Of a stretch of DNA of 64,000 nucleotides, positions 45,430 through 55,067 are shown one piece after another (position 1 is the stretch's first letter; each line of letters starts with the position of its first letter). The notes beneath the pieces are model-generated. The model saw only the letters and a program-made list of their open reading frames with translations, was not told where the DNA came from and did no database searches. This DNA comes from Glaciecola sp965660625 (GTDB lineage: Bacteria > Pseudomonadota > Gammaproteobacteria > Enterobacterales > Alteromonadaceae). The translations under genes and the position numbers were made by a program. The stretch spans positions 1-64,000 of the forward strand of contig CBFIAR010000009.1 in NCBI GenBank assembly GCA_965660625.1, written 5' to 3'.

Positions 45430-47505
45430 CTATTTAGTATTGTTTGCGTTGACAGGATTTATAAGCAGGTTACCAACCGCGTCTACGGTAGCGGAATACC
45501 CAGGTAAAATAACGGTTGTAGAGTCCATCTCACAAACAACGCAAGGACCAGGAACAACTAGGTTTACACCCATCTTACTGCGCTCATAAATGGCAGCTTG
45601 ATGGTACTCGCCTTGGTGATAAATTTTGGTATCGGCAATTTTGCATTCAAGTAAGGTTGTGCTGCCCGTTATTTGCTTACTTTCCGGCAATGCTTTTGAT
45701 GCTGCAGATACGATTGCGCGCACCATAACGATTTCATGACCTTCATCAAGGGCAAATGTAAACAATTGAGTATGCTGTTCGTCGAAGCGGCTAATTAATA
45801 ACTCAAGACCTTGTGCTTCAAAATCTGCTTTAGATATTTCGATAGATAGTTGGAATGCTTGTCCTGTGTATCTAACATCAGCTTGCAAGGTAACTTCCAA
45901 TTCATCTTTACTGATACCGTCAGCAATAAGCGTTGAAGCGGCTTTCTCTGTAAGCTCATTGAATAGCTCCCCAAGAGATGCCTTATTTGTATCTTTAATA
46001 AGCGTTACGTAAGTTTTTGATGCCTCATCTTTTACTACTGTCGTCGCATCACCATAGGCGCACAATACGCCAGGTCCAGGCGGTATGATAGTTGGCCAGG
46101 AGCCGGTGAGCATGCCTAATGCATTTGCGTGCAATGGGCCTGCACCGCCAAAACCAACGAGTGCAAAATCTCTCGGGTCGAAGCCTTGCTCAACAGAAAC
46201 AAGTCGTAACGCGCCGAACATCGCTTCATTAGCAATACGCACGATACCTTCTGCTGCTTCTTCTACAGAAATTTCCATCGCATCAGCCACTTTCTTAACT
46301 GCGGCAACCGCTGCTGCTTTATCAATTGCCATTTTACCACCGAGTTGAACATCGGAAGGTAAGTAACCTAAAACAACGTTAGCATCACAAACTGTTGGCT
46401 CAACACCCCCTTTCATGTAAGCAGCAGGGCCTGGTTTAGCTCCCGCTGATTCCGGCCCAACTCTTAAAGCTTTCGTCAATTGAGGCACAAAGGCTAACGA
46501 GCCACCACCGGCGCCAACGGTTCTAACATCCACGGATGGTGCTCGGACGGTAACATCGCCTACGCGTGTTTCACGTCGAATACGAGCTTTTGAATTTTGA
46601 ATCAGAGCAACATCAGTTGACGTGCCGCCCATATCAAATGTTAAGATATTTTCATACCCAGCTGCTGATGCAAAATGTATCGCTCCTGATACACCGCCTG
46701 CTGGTCCACTCATCAATAAATTAACGGGGTTGTCGGCTGCTGCATTCGCTGAGGCTAAGCCGCCGTCTGAACGCAAAATCGATAGATGTAGATCTTTTCC
46801 CATCGTTTGATGCAGAGATGCTTGAAGGTTATCAACATAACGAGCAACTTCAGGGCGAACATATGAATTGACGACTGTCGTTTCTGTACGCTCGTACTCC
46901 TGCATTTCAGGTACAATATCGCTAGAGATACTAATGGGGATATCTGTAAAAATTTCTGCAGCAACGGCTTTAGCTTGTTTTTCATGTTCGCCATTAACAT
47001 AAGCATTTATAAAGCAAATAGTAAGCGCCTCGACTTCACCTTTGGCTTTCAACTTATTTAAATCATCGCGCAGTGCCTGTTTATCTAATTCGCCAACGGT
47101 GCTGCCATCGGCTCCCATGCGCTCGTCAGCTTCTATTGTTAACTCTAGGGGCGCTAGCAAGGGTTTTTTAACATAACTTACCCAACCGCCCAAGCCTCCA
47201 GGACAGAAAGAACGTGCAACCTGTAAAACATGTTTGTAGCCTTTTGTGGTTACGAGTCCAACTTTAGCTCCTTTACCAGTAAGAACGGCGTTTGTCGCGA
47301 CTGTTGTACCATGCATAACACGGTTGATTTGTTTTGGATCTATACCAGACTCATCACATATTCGTGCAATACCGTTTAACACACCAATAGATGAGTCTTC
47401 TGGTGTTGAGGGGACTTTTGCTGTGTGAGTTTCACCGTTACTTTCGTTAATCAAAAGAAGATCTGTAAAGGTTCCTCCAACATCAACGCCTAATCGATAG
47501 CTCAT
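45430..47505 (-). CDS. hyuA: Hydantoinase A/oxoprolinase family subunit
   Basis: A 691-residue ASKHA-fold ATP-using subunit. It starts MSYRLGVDVGGTFTDLLLI with the phosphate-binding DVGGTFTD motif. HGTTVATNAVLTGKGAKVGLVTTKGYK, the LLMSGPAGGVSGAIHFA and TFDMGGTSTDVALI segments, and GGAGPLHANALG follow. It is the partner of HyuB directly downstream. Family members phosphorylate or carboxy-activate the substrate. The neighbouring CoA-transferase, lyase and amidase indicate a catabolic role, with the substrate unknown. Confidence 0.94.
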   Translation of the reverse strand: MSYRLGVDVGGTFTDLLLINESNGETHTAKVPSTPEDSSIGVLNGIARICDESGIDPKQINRVMHGTTVATNAVLTGKGAKVGLVTTKGYKHVLQVARSFCPGGLGGWVSYVKKPLLAPLELTIEADERMGADGSTVGELDKQALRDDLNKLKAKGEVEALTICFINAYVNGEHEKQAKAVAAEIFTDIPISISSDIVPEMQEYERTETTVVNSYVRPEVARYVDNLQASLHQTMGKDLHLSILRSDGGLASANAAADNPVNLLMSGPAGGVSGAIHFASAAGYENILTFDMGGTSTDVALIQNSKARIRRETRVGDVTVRAPSVDVRTVGAGGGSLAFVPQLTKALRVGPESAGAKPGPAAYMKGGVEPTVCDANVVLGYLPSDVQLGGKMAIDKAAAVAAVKKVADAMEISVEEAAEGIVRIANEAMFGALRLVSVEQGFDPRDFALVGFGGAGPLHANALGMLTGSWPTIIPPGPGVLCAYGDATTVVKDEASKTYVTLIKDTNKASLGELFNELTEKAASTLIADGISKDELEVTLQADVRYTGQAFQLSIEISKADFEAQGLELLISRFDEQHTQLFTFALDEGHEIVMVRAIVSAASKALPESKQITGSTTLLECKIADTKIYHQGEYHQAAIYERSKMGVNLVVPGPCVVCEMDSTTVILPGYSATVDAVGNLLINPVNANNTK

Positions 47506-47565
47506 AACATTTTCCTTCTTCTATATTCTTGTATTAACCAATACTAATTTTTTATCATGCCTGCA

Positions 47566-48480
47566 CTAATCTCGTTCATTAGTCTCAGGATATTGTTTGC
47601 GAAGCCATGTTTTTGCATTCCCCCCGCGGGCGGTCTGCGTTAATTCAACAGCAAGGTCTGAAGCGCTTAATAACGCGGGCATGTTGATGCCAGTTTGGTA
47701 GCCCATCTGCTCACACATCATTACCACGTCCTCTGTTGCAACATTACCACTCGCACCCGGAGCAAAAGGGCAACCGCCTAAACCTGCAATTGACGCGTCA
47801 AAACGTCTTACCCCTGCTTCTAATGCCGCATAAACATTGGCGAGCCCCATTGCTCGGGTATCATGAAAGTGACATGAAAAAATGTCTGAACCGAACTGTT
47901 TAATTAACTGCGTCATTAGTGCGTGAACACGCAGTGGATCGCCAGCGCCGATAGTATCTGCAATCACTAAACGAGAGGCACCTAGTTCTAGTAGACTGCA
48001 AGCCATGTCAATGACCTGTTGTGGTGAAATTATTCCTTCAAAAGGACACTCCCAAGCAGTCGCCAAATAAACTTGGACGTCTACTTTTGTATTTTTAGCG
48101 TGATTTATTACGTTCTTAATCATGCTCAAAGTTTGAGCATTATCCATTCGAATGTTTTTTTCATTCATCGTATTTGATGTTGCAATGACAAGTGACGCCA
48201 ACTCGACATTATTCGCTTCGGCTAATTCAAAGCCTGTCATGTTTGGAATTAAAGCTGAATAATGACAGGGGGTATTTTGAAGTTGCTGACATATCTCATC
48301 CGTTCCGGCCATAGCAGGAACAGCTTTAGGTGATACAAATGCACCTACTTCTATACCATCTAATCCTGCTTCGGTGAGTGATCTAATAAGTTGCAGTCGC
48401 TGCTGAGCCGACAATATCTTTGCTTGATTCTGCAAACCATCACGCGGGCCTACGTCATTTATGAATACATCCTTAATCAT
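47566..48480 (-). CDS. Hydroxymethylglutaryl-CoA lyase family protein
   Basis: A TIM-barrel lyase of 304 residues that would cleave a 3-hydroxy-3-methylglutaryl-CoA-like thioester to acetyl-CoA and a 3-oxoacid. Visible: DVGPRDGLQNQ with R13/D14, the metal-binding CHFHDTRAMG and the signature GLGGCPFAPGASGNVATED, including the catalytic cysteine loop. Its start overlaps the CoA-transferase stop by 8 bp, a sign of coupled translation, and suggests that the transferase product is its substrate. It may use an HMG-CoA homologue and not HMG-CoA itself. Confidence 0.9.
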   Translation of the reverse strand: MIKDVFINDVGPRDGLQNQAKILSAQQRLQLIRSLTEAGLDGIEVGAFVSPKAVPAMAGTDEICQQLQNTPCHYSALIPNMTGFELAEANNVELASLVIATSNTMNEKNIRMDNAQTLSMIKNVINHAKNTKVDVQVYLATAWECPFEGIISPQQVIDMACSLLELGASRLVIADTIGAGDPLRVHALMTQLIKQFGSDIFSCHFHDTRAMGLANVYAALEAGVRRFDASIAGLGGCPFAPGASGNVATEDVVMMCEQMGYQTGINMPALLSASDLAVELTQTARGGNAKTWLRKQYPETNERD

Positions 48481-49687
48481 TGTTGCTCCTCTTTATCGCA
48501 CCTTCAGCGACGAGTGAGTCAATGCGTTCTTGAGACATATGCAATAGTTCGGATAATACTGTCTGTGTATCTTGACCCAAAGCAGGTGCCGCTTCAAAAG
48601 TTTCCTCGTTGGTACGCGAGAACTTTATTGGATTGCCGGGCCCTTTGGTTGAGCTTCCGTTCGGATGTTTCAACTCAACAACCATGTTTCGGTGTATCAC
48701 TTGTTCATCATTTAAAGCGTCAGATAAGTTGTTAACTGGCGCGCAAGGGATGCGTTTTTCTTCCAATTGTGAGATCCAATGCGCAGTCGTATCTTTACCA
48801 AGCACTTCATTTAATTTGTCATCAATATAATCTTTTGCTGCAAACCTGCCTGGTTGTCCGTCATATTTAGGGTCATCAAACTCTGGACAGCAAACTACTT
48901 CATTTAAATTTTTCCAAAAATTGTCGGTAATAACCGCAATGACAATAAAGCCGTCGCTAGTTCGATATGTGTTATATGGCACGTGAACAAAGTGAGAGTT
49001 ACCGATAGGATAAGGGTTTTCACCCGATAAAAAGTGCATCGTTGCCATATAATTCAGCATAGAAACTTGGCAATCGAGCATAGAAATATCGACATCTTGG
49101 CCTTTACCGCTAGTTGCACGTTCGATTATCGCTGATTGAATACCCATGACGGCAAACATGCCTCCGCCGAGATCTCCGATTGGGATACCAGCGCGTACAG
49201 GGTTGTTTTGATCCGTTCCCGTAATTGACATACCTCCACCTGTCGCTTGGGCTACTTGGTCAAAAGCAGGCCTCTTGTATTTTGGACCGTTACTGCCAAA
49301 TCCGGTAATGCTGCAGGTAATAATTTTAGGATTAATTTGACTCAAAGTGTCATAGTCAATACCTAGGCGTTGAGGAACCCCCGCGCCGAAATTATTCACA
49401 ACAACATCTGATTCTTTCACGAGTTCATAAAAAACTTGTTTGCCAGCTTCACTCTTTAAGTCTATGCAAATGCTTTGTTTATTGCGATTTAGCGTTATGT
49501 AATATGCGCCCATGCCCTCGATAGAGTTTTTTGGATCAGTTGCTAATAGTTTGCGAGTTCCTTCACCTTGCAAGGGTTCAACTTTGATGGTCTCTGCACC
49601 TAAATCCGCGAGTATCATTGCGCAATATGGGCCAGATAACATATGCGTTAAATCGATAACACGTAAACCAGCAAGTGGTTTATTCAT
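48473..49687 (-). CDS. Family III (CaiB/BaiF) CoA-transferase
   Basis: A 404-residue enzyme that would move CoA between carboxylates, activating a substrate for degradation. The N-terminal GLRVIDLTHMLSGPYCAMILAD and the aspartyl-CoA nucleophile D172 in GIPIGDLGGGMFAVMG (equivalent to D169 of formyl-CoA transferase) are clear. It is the first enzyme gene after the TonB receptor gene, separated by 80 bp that contain a strong stem-loop, and it overlaps the lyase gene downstream. Confidence 0.93.
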   Translation of the reverse strand: MNKPLAGLRVIDLTHMLSGPYCAMILADLGAETIKVEPLQGEGTRKLLATDPKNSIEGMGAYYITLNRNKQSICIDLKSEAGKQVFYELVKESDVVVNNFGAGVPQRLGIDYDTLSQINPKIITCSITGFGSNGPKYKRPAFDQVAQATGGGMSITGTDQNNPVRAGIPIGDLGGGMFAVMGIQSAIIERATSGKGQDVDISMLDCQVSMLNYMATMHFLSGENPYPIGNSHFVHVPYNTYRTSDGFIVIAVITDNFWKNLNEVVCCPEFDDPKYDGQPGRFAAKDYIDDKLNEVLGKDTTAHWISQLEEKRIPCAPVNNLSDALNDEQVIHRNMVVELKHPNGSSTKGPGNPIKFSRTNEETFEAAPALGQDTQTVLSELLHMSQERIDSLVAEGAIKRSNND

Positions 49688-49723
49688 GATTTTCTCCGTT
49701 CAAAGAATTACTTTCGATATTGA

Positions 49724-49751
49724 ACTTGAAGTGAGCTGTATCACTTCAAGT
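49724..49751 (-). other. Perfect 11-bp stem-loop between the TonB receptor and CoA-transferase genes
   Basis: ACTTGAAGTGA pairs fully with TCACTTCAAGT across a 6-nt loop. No T run follows on the minus strand, so it is not a standard terminator. Such hairpins often protect the 3' end of an upstream message, which would allow more receptor than enzyme to be made. It could also be an operator. Confidence 0.65.
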
Positions 49752-49767
49752 CCACAGCTACTAAAGT

Positions 49768-52356
49768 TTAGAAATTAACAGTGAATTCAACACCGTACTC
49801 TGCTTGCGCAGAAGGATGGAGAAAAGAACCACCAAACTCGGGAGTCGGAATAACTTCTTGAAGGTACTTCTCATCGGTAATGTTTTTACCATAAATTGCT
49901 AATGTCCATGTTTCAGCTTCAAGTGCAATACGGGCATTCAATGTAGAGAACGAATCACGTTTTGCCTTTTCAAAGCTTTGTGGGTGAGGGCCCGGTGGAA
50001 CGCCGCCACCAAGTGTGCCAAAGAAGTCCCATATAGTTGGGGTTTGTTCACCTTGAAGTGTGTGGAAAAAGGTTTCCCCGGTATATTGGTAATCTACTCG
50101 CGTAGTCACCCAGTACTCATCACCCAATGGCTGCTCATAACTAAAGCCTAGAGTGTAGGTTGTGTCTGGGGATTGCGGTGCTTTATTACCAACCGTAACA
50201 GGACGATTGCGGTTCTCTTTTATTTCAGAATCAAGCAAACCCAAGCCACCAAACACTTTAAATGTATCGGTAATATCAGCGGCAATATCTAATTCAAATC
50301 CTTGGATTTCAAGCTCTTCGATTGTGGTTACAGCCCTTAATAATCCAAATGGACCGGCAAAAAATTCAAAAAATTGGTTATCGTCAACGGTTGTTCTAAA
50401 TATAGCGCCATTGATTCTAACTTTGCCGTCCATTAATTTGGATTTAAGGCCAAATTCGATATTCGTTGTGACTTCTTTGTCGTACTCGTCATTTACTAAC
50501 AATTGTGCGTTAACGGCGTCTCCTGGAGTATTACCAGCATCAGAGCTATTAAACCAAAAATCAAGCGTAGCTTTAGTCCCTATTGAGTTGAAACCACCGC
50601 TTCTAAAGCCAACGCCATAACTAGCGTACGAGTTTAGGTTATCGCTCAATTCATAGCTCAAGGTCACTTTTGGCTGAAGCTGTGAAAAGGAGCGACTTCT
50701 ATCCGGGATCCCATTGGGGCTTGCATTGAATGCTGGGTTAATTGGGCCTAACACGCCATTTACAAAGGTATTCACATTTAGACCAGATGCACTCACATTG
50801 GGAACGTTGTTAGATACGCTTCTATCTTCATAATCGTAGCGTAAGGCTAACGCTAACTCTGTTTTGTCGTTAAGATCATATTCAAGCTGACCAAAGGCTG
50901 AAAGTACTGATGTATCGAAAGTGTCGTTGAATAGCAAGTCCGTAGGGTTTGGTCCTGTGGGCGCAACATACGGCTGACGAAGAAAACCTTGACCTTGGTC
51001 AGCACCATAGGCAACAACTACGTCACGCTCGATTTCAGCAAAATAAACACCCGCTATCCAACGCAGTTCTGCATCATTGTCATCTGATGCTACGCGTATT
51101 TCTCCACTAAAGTCAGACTGACTGCGCTCTTGATACTGATAGCCGTCACATGCAGTAGGAGTAAATGGACCGTAAACACCTGTAAATTCTACGCCAGGAG
51201 GAAATACTCCGAATGGCGCAAAAAATTCACCGAATAAATCAGTTCTATTTGCACCGCCAAGAGCCCCAGGAGTGTTGTTTAATGTTGCGCGATCTGTTTG
51301 GCATTGCGGTGTTACTTCATACCCGTAAAACGAAGCGCTCGTGCCATCAGCTAGTAAGTATTCTTCTAAATCGTTATATGAGAGCACGCCAGTAACGTCG
51401 TAACCGTCTAAGTCCCAATCGGCTTTGAGTGATAGCTCGGTCGTGTCTTGTTCATTTTCACCTGGTACATTAAAAGCGAAGGTAAATTCGTGGTCGTTTA
51501 CATTGGCATTATAAGCGGGTTGGTTAAACGCGTTTACAAAGGAAGGTAACGCGAATACGGCATTGTAGTTGAGAGCGCCGCCTTCCACTTTTGAGAGTCC
51601 GGCACGCATATCCAAAGTAAGTTCGTCAGATACGTCCCATATTAAGCGACCTTTGATTGTCGTGTCTTCGAGATAATCAACAACATCATCTCGACCAGTC
51701 AGAATATTCTCGTAGTGTCCATCCATACTATTGTAACTTGCGGTCAAACGACCTCTTATGGTGTCGCTCAAAGCACCACTCATAATTCCATTAATACGCT
51801 TGATACCTGCATTACCAGCACCAATTTTAACACTGCCTTCGAACTCTTCACTGGGTAGCGTTGTTGTGACTAATATCGCTCCAGCAACTGCGTTTCGTCC
51901 ATAGAGCGCACCCTGTGGCCCTTTCAAAACTTCAATTTGTGCAATGTCGAGCAGCTCGCCATTGAATCCATTCGGGTTGGTCATTAAAACACCGTCGACA
52001 ACGTAAGCAAAAGTCGACTCTGCATCTCTAGTCGATACAATTCCTCGGATATTAACTTGCGTATCACCCACGTTAGCAGCGTCAACAATATTGACGTTGG
52101 GAACTAATGCAATAAAGTCCCCCGGTCTTTCAATGCCTGCGGTCTCGATGTCTCGTGCAGACAAAGCACTAACAGCGATTGGCACTTCTTGCAGACTTTC
52201 CGGTCTTTTACGCGAGATACTGATTATCTCTATAGTGTCTTCTTTCTCTGCCGCCTTTGATTCCTGGGCAAGTGCACTGCCTGCCAATGTATATGAGCCT
52301 GCTAGCATCGATAAAGCCACTGCGCGTCCAATTTTACTTTGGGTGAATTTACGCAT
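49768..52356 (-). CDS. TonB-dependent outer membrane receptor
   Basis: An 862-residue receptor with signal peptide ending ALAQ. The plug domain includes VPIAVSALSARDIETAG, VNIRGI and IEVLKGPQGALYGRNAVAGAI, and the 22-strand barrel ends in VEFTVNF with the terminal Phe. It belongs to the large iron- or carbon-substrate receptor group common in Alteromonadales and sphingomonads. Its ATG overlaps the regulator stop by 8 bp, and a catabolic operon follows, so it probably imports the pathway substrate and not iron. Confidence 0.94.
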   Translation of the reverse strand: MRKFTQSKIGRAVALSMLAGSYTLAGSALAQESKAAEKEDTIEIISISRKRPESLQEVPIAVSALSARDIETAGIERPGDFIALVPNVNIVDAANVGDTQVNIRGIVSTRDAESTFAYVVDGVLMTNPNGFNGELLDIAQIEVLKGPQGALYGRNAVAGAILVTTTLPSEEFEGSVKIGAGNAGIKRINGIMSGALSDTIRGRLTASYNSMDGHYENILTGRDDVVDYLEDTTIKGRLIWDVSDELTLDMRAGLSKVEGGALNYNAVFALPSFVNAFNQPAYNANVNDHEFTFAFNVPGENEQDTTELSLKADWDLDGYDVTGVLSYNDLEEYLLADGTSASFYGYEVTPQCQTDRATLNNTPGALGGANRTDLFGEFFAPFGVFPPGVEFTGVYGPFTPTACDGYQYQERSQSDFSGEIRVASDDNDAELRWIAGVYFAEIERDVVVAYGADQGQGFLRQPYVAPTGPNPTDLLFNDTFDTSVLSAFGQLEYDLNDKTELALALRYDYEDRSVSNNVPNVSASGLNVNTFVNGVLGPINPAFNASPNGIPDRSRSFSQLQPKVTLSYELSDNLNSYASYGVGFRSGGFNSIGTKATLDFWFNSSDAGNTPGDAVNAQLLVNDEYDKEVTTNIEFGLKSKLMDGKVRINGAIFRTTVDDNQFFEFFAGPFGLLRAVTTIEELEIQGFELDIAADITDTFKVFGGLGLLDSEIKENRNRPVTVGNKAPQSPDTTYTLGFSYEQPLGDEYWVTTRVDYQYTGETFFHTLQGEQTPTIWDFFGTLGGGVPPGPHPQSFEKAKRDSFSTLNARIALEAETWTLAIYGKNITDEKYLQEVIPTPEFGGSFLHPSAQAEYGVEFTVNF

Positions 52357-54220
52357 GTTGTTGTCCCCTTTGGTTATTTTTACTAAAGCGTTTCAATCGT
52401 CGCCACAAAGTTGTTTGGCTTATGCCAAGAAACTGTGCAACGAGTTCTTTGTTGCCGTTGAATTTATTCATTGCTTGCATCACTAACTCATGTTCGTTCT
52501 TAGCAAGCTCTCCGGTTGTTTCAATCTGCGCATTAACAAACAGCTCAGGCGCTAATTCTTGTAAAAGTTCAGTTACTTTTGTGCTGTCAGGATCCTGATG
52601 GACAGAGCAATAAACCAACAAACGCTCTACAATATTTTCCAACTCTCTAATATTCCCGGGCCAATCATAAGTTTCAAAAATCGGTGTTACGTGAAGGGCA
52701 ATATTTTCAAGAGTCTCTTGAGATAACTCGTCAAAGTTAAGTGCATTTAACTTTGATTTCGTTATATTCACGATATCTTCTCGACGTTCTCTCAAGGAAG
52801 GGATGTTGATACAAAGCACATTAAGGCGGTAATATAAATCGTCTCTAAATAACCCTTTTTTAACCTCATCAGCAAGCGGTCGATTAGTTGCAGCAATAAT
52901 TTTTAGGTTCACTTTAAATTCTTTGTGAGAACCAATAGGGCGATATGATTTTTCTTGTATAACGCGCAACAATTTCGCTTGTTGAGGAAGGCTTAGCTCG
53001 CCTACTTCATCTAAAAATAATACGCCATTTTCAGCTTCGTAAAGGAGACCGTGCTTCCCACCGCGTTTTGAGCCAGTAAATGAACCTTCAACATAGCCAA
53101 ATAATTCACCTTCGAATAGCTCACTGGGCATCGCTGCGCAGTTAATAGCTACAAAGTGGCCTCCGGAAAATTGACTGTTCTGATGAATGCGCTTGGCAAT
53201 CATTTCTTTTCCTGTGCCCGATTCACCGATAATTAAAACATGGCTAGGAGAGTGGGCATATAAGTCGGTGCGCTCTATTAATTCACTCATGATTTTTGAA
53301 CAATAAATTAACGGTTGTGTTGGCTTTGATGTGCTTGGTGGCGCGCAAATAGAAGGTGTCTGAGCATAAAATTGGTATATTTCAAACCGATGGCTTGCCA
53401 TCTCAATAGTGTCTTTGTGAAACCACCAGTCGACTTGGTTTAGTCTGCATTTACCGTCAGAAATATCTGTGAATTGGCTGCTATGAAGAAGTTCTAAAAT
53501 TTGCTGCTTACTGTTTGAGTCAATTGCAAATTCGACGTCAGCTGCTGCATTTGAGGTAAGCATATTAGTGTAATTATCTATCACTAGAATTGGCGTTTTA
53601 GAGTCCTCATTAAGCCAACGATGTATGGCTTTTGAATGAATTTGGTCTCTCTGGTTGCGACCAATTTCTACCGCTTCTTTTAAAATTGTTCTGCAGGATT
53701 CTTTAGAATAGATTAAAAATGACTTTATGTTATTTTGAAATGCGAGCCCGCAAACTAGGCTTGCTCCGACCACAACGTTGTCAAACGATAATTTTGATAG
53801 TTGATAAATTTGTTTTGCTTCTTCTGCTGTCTCATATTTACTATGTTTTATATTAATTGCTGTATTTTGGTTTAATAACTCCACAAGATTGCTGTAGTCG
53901 TCGAATGTAATAACGTAGACGTTGCGACTGACAGTGGAGGCCTTAGCGACAGCAGAAACTATGTCAGATTCGGTTACAGGAATTGATAGTACAGGAACAT
54001 TTAATGCTGTTTTTAAGTATGATGCATTGCTTCCTGCGCTGATCACGACATCAGGATTGAATAAACTGACATGCTTATTCGCTTCATCGATGGTACCTAC
54101 AATAGCATCTACGATACGGCATTCAGCACTGTCTTCTATGTCAGTTAAAACACTGCTTAGCAGCTGACTAAACTCTTTATGTCCGAATATTAAAATGCGT
54201 ATTTTAGCTGTTTGATACAT
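52349..54220 (-). CDS. Sigma-54-dependent activator with PrpR-type sensory domain
   Basis: A 623-residue transcription activator. The N-terminal half (about 1-185) has the PrpR_N fold pattern seen in PrpR regulators, which sense small carboxylate metabolites. The AAA+ domain (about 305-540) has Walker A GESGTGKE and Walker B GVLFLDEVGEL. The sigma-54 contact loop reads GSFTGS instead of the consensus GAFTGA. A Fis-type HTH lies at the C-terminus (NKELVAQFLGISQTTLWRRL). A good sigma-54 promoter is 58 bp upstream and the stop overlaps the receptor start, suggesting that the activator drives its own operon. Confidence 0.93.
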   Translation of the reverse strand: MYQTAKIRILIFGHKEFSQLLSSVLTDIEDSAECRIVDAIVGTIDEANKHVSLFNPDVVISAGSNASYLKTALNVPVLSIPVTESDIVSAVAKASTVSRNVYVITFDDYSNLVELLNQNTAINIKHSKYETAEEAKQIYQLSKLSFDNVVVGASLVCGLAFQNNIKSFLIYSKESCRTILKEAVEIGRNQRDQIHSKAIHRWLNEDSKTPILVIDNYTNMLTSNAAADVEFAIDSNSKQQILELLHSSQFTDISDGKCRLNQVDWWFHKDTIEMASHRFEIYQFYAQTPSICAPPSTSKPTQPLIYCSKIMSELIERTDLYAHSPSHVLIIGESGTGKEMIAKRIHQNSQFSGGHFVAINCAAMPSELFEGELFGYVEGSFTGSKRGGKHGLLYEAENGVLFLDEVGELSLPQQAKLLRVIQEKSYRPIGSHKEFKVNLKIIAATNRPLADEVKKGLFRDDLYYRLNVLCINIPSLRERREDIVNITKSKLNALNFDELSQETLENIALHVTPIFETYDWPGNIRELENIVERLLVYCSVHQDPDSTKVTELLQELAPELFVNAQIETTGELAKNEHELVMQAMNKFNGNKELVAQFLGISQTTLWRRLKRFSKNNQRGQQHA

Positions 54221-54277
54221 TAGCGAGTCACAAGCCTATGAAGTTTTGTTTACGATATGTTTACAAATCATATTAAA

Positions 54278-54292
54278 GCACGGTTCGTGCCA
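54278..54292 (-). promoter_or_regulatory. Sigma-54 (-24/-12) promoter upstream of the regulator-receptor operon
   Basis: On the minus strand the sequence is TGGCACGAACCGTGC. The -24 GG and -12 GC are separated by exactly 10 bp. Against TGGCAC-N5-TTGC only one base differs (GTGC for TTGC). Transcription would start near 54267, about 47 bp before the regulator ATG. The core GCACG-GTT-CGTGC is also a dyad, so an operator function is an alternative. Confidence 0.7.
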
Positions 54293-54388
54293 TATAAGCT
54301 AAAAAAAATAAATTTATTAAAATCAGTTGCTTAAGTTTTTTTGGCTGTGAGCTTGAGCTATATTTTTTTCAAAATGAATTGTTATAGT

Positions 54389-54787
54389 TCATTTTGAATG
54401 GTTTTTTGGTGCTTCGGTTAACTGTAAAATTGCCCCAAATTTTTCATAGGGTGAAATATCGCAAATAGTCCACCCCTCTAACCCTTTTCGTTTTTCTGTA
54501 TACGATAATTCAAACTCTTTTAGTGCTTTATCGATTGAGTGGGTTGCAAGCGAGAGTAGAAATATACCTTCTCCTTTATTTTTTAAAATACTGGCAACGG
54601 CACCTTCACTGCTTATTGGCTGCACTAAAATTAACAAGCTTTCACCAATCTTGAAGCGTGCTGTTTTAACATTTCTTTCTGCGAGGCATTCAATAATGGC
54701 TTCTTGTTCAAGAAGTTTTTGAAAGTATAGAATTGCTTTTTGTAAATCAGCTACGACAAAATTAATGTGATGAATATGAGTTAGCAA
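54389..54787 (-). CDS. VOC-family protein, methylmalonyl-CoA-epimerase-like
   Basis: A 132-residue vicinal-oxygen-chelate protein starting from TTG at 54787, which has a good AGGAG seven bases upstream. It has the paired beta-alpha-beta-beta-beta motifs of the family: HHINFVVADLQKAILYFQ resembles the epimerase N-terminus with its metal-binding histidine, and GAILQLTEAP the C-terminal module with a candidate Glu. It is upstream of the sigma-54 promoter and on the same strand as the catabolic operon, so it may epimerise or rearrange a CoA ester of the pathway; this is inference. Confidence 0.75.
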   Translation of the reverse strand: MLTHIHHINFVVADLQKAILYFQKLLEQEAIIECLAERNVKTARFKIGESLLILVQPISSEGAVASILKNKGEGIFLLSLATHSIDKALKEFELSYTEKRKGLEGWTICDISPYEKFGAILQLTEAPKNHSK

Positions 54788-55067
54788 AGCAATGCTCCTG
54801 CACTAAATGAAGTTATTATTCAGATAAACAGCTTACTTTTTTAAGCAGAATGTAACTACCACTTAATATTTTTTTTACTATATTGAACTCTTTTTTTGTC
54901 AACTACCGATCCTAAAATATATTAAAATAAAAGCGACAGGATATGCTTTGTTACAATTTTTAGCCTATATTCAACGCCTGCACACATAGCAACGCCGTTG
55001 GAAAGTCAGTAAGCTTCTCCCTTGTTTTTTGGTGAGCTTTTTTTCTGTGGTTAAAGGGTATTGTTCA

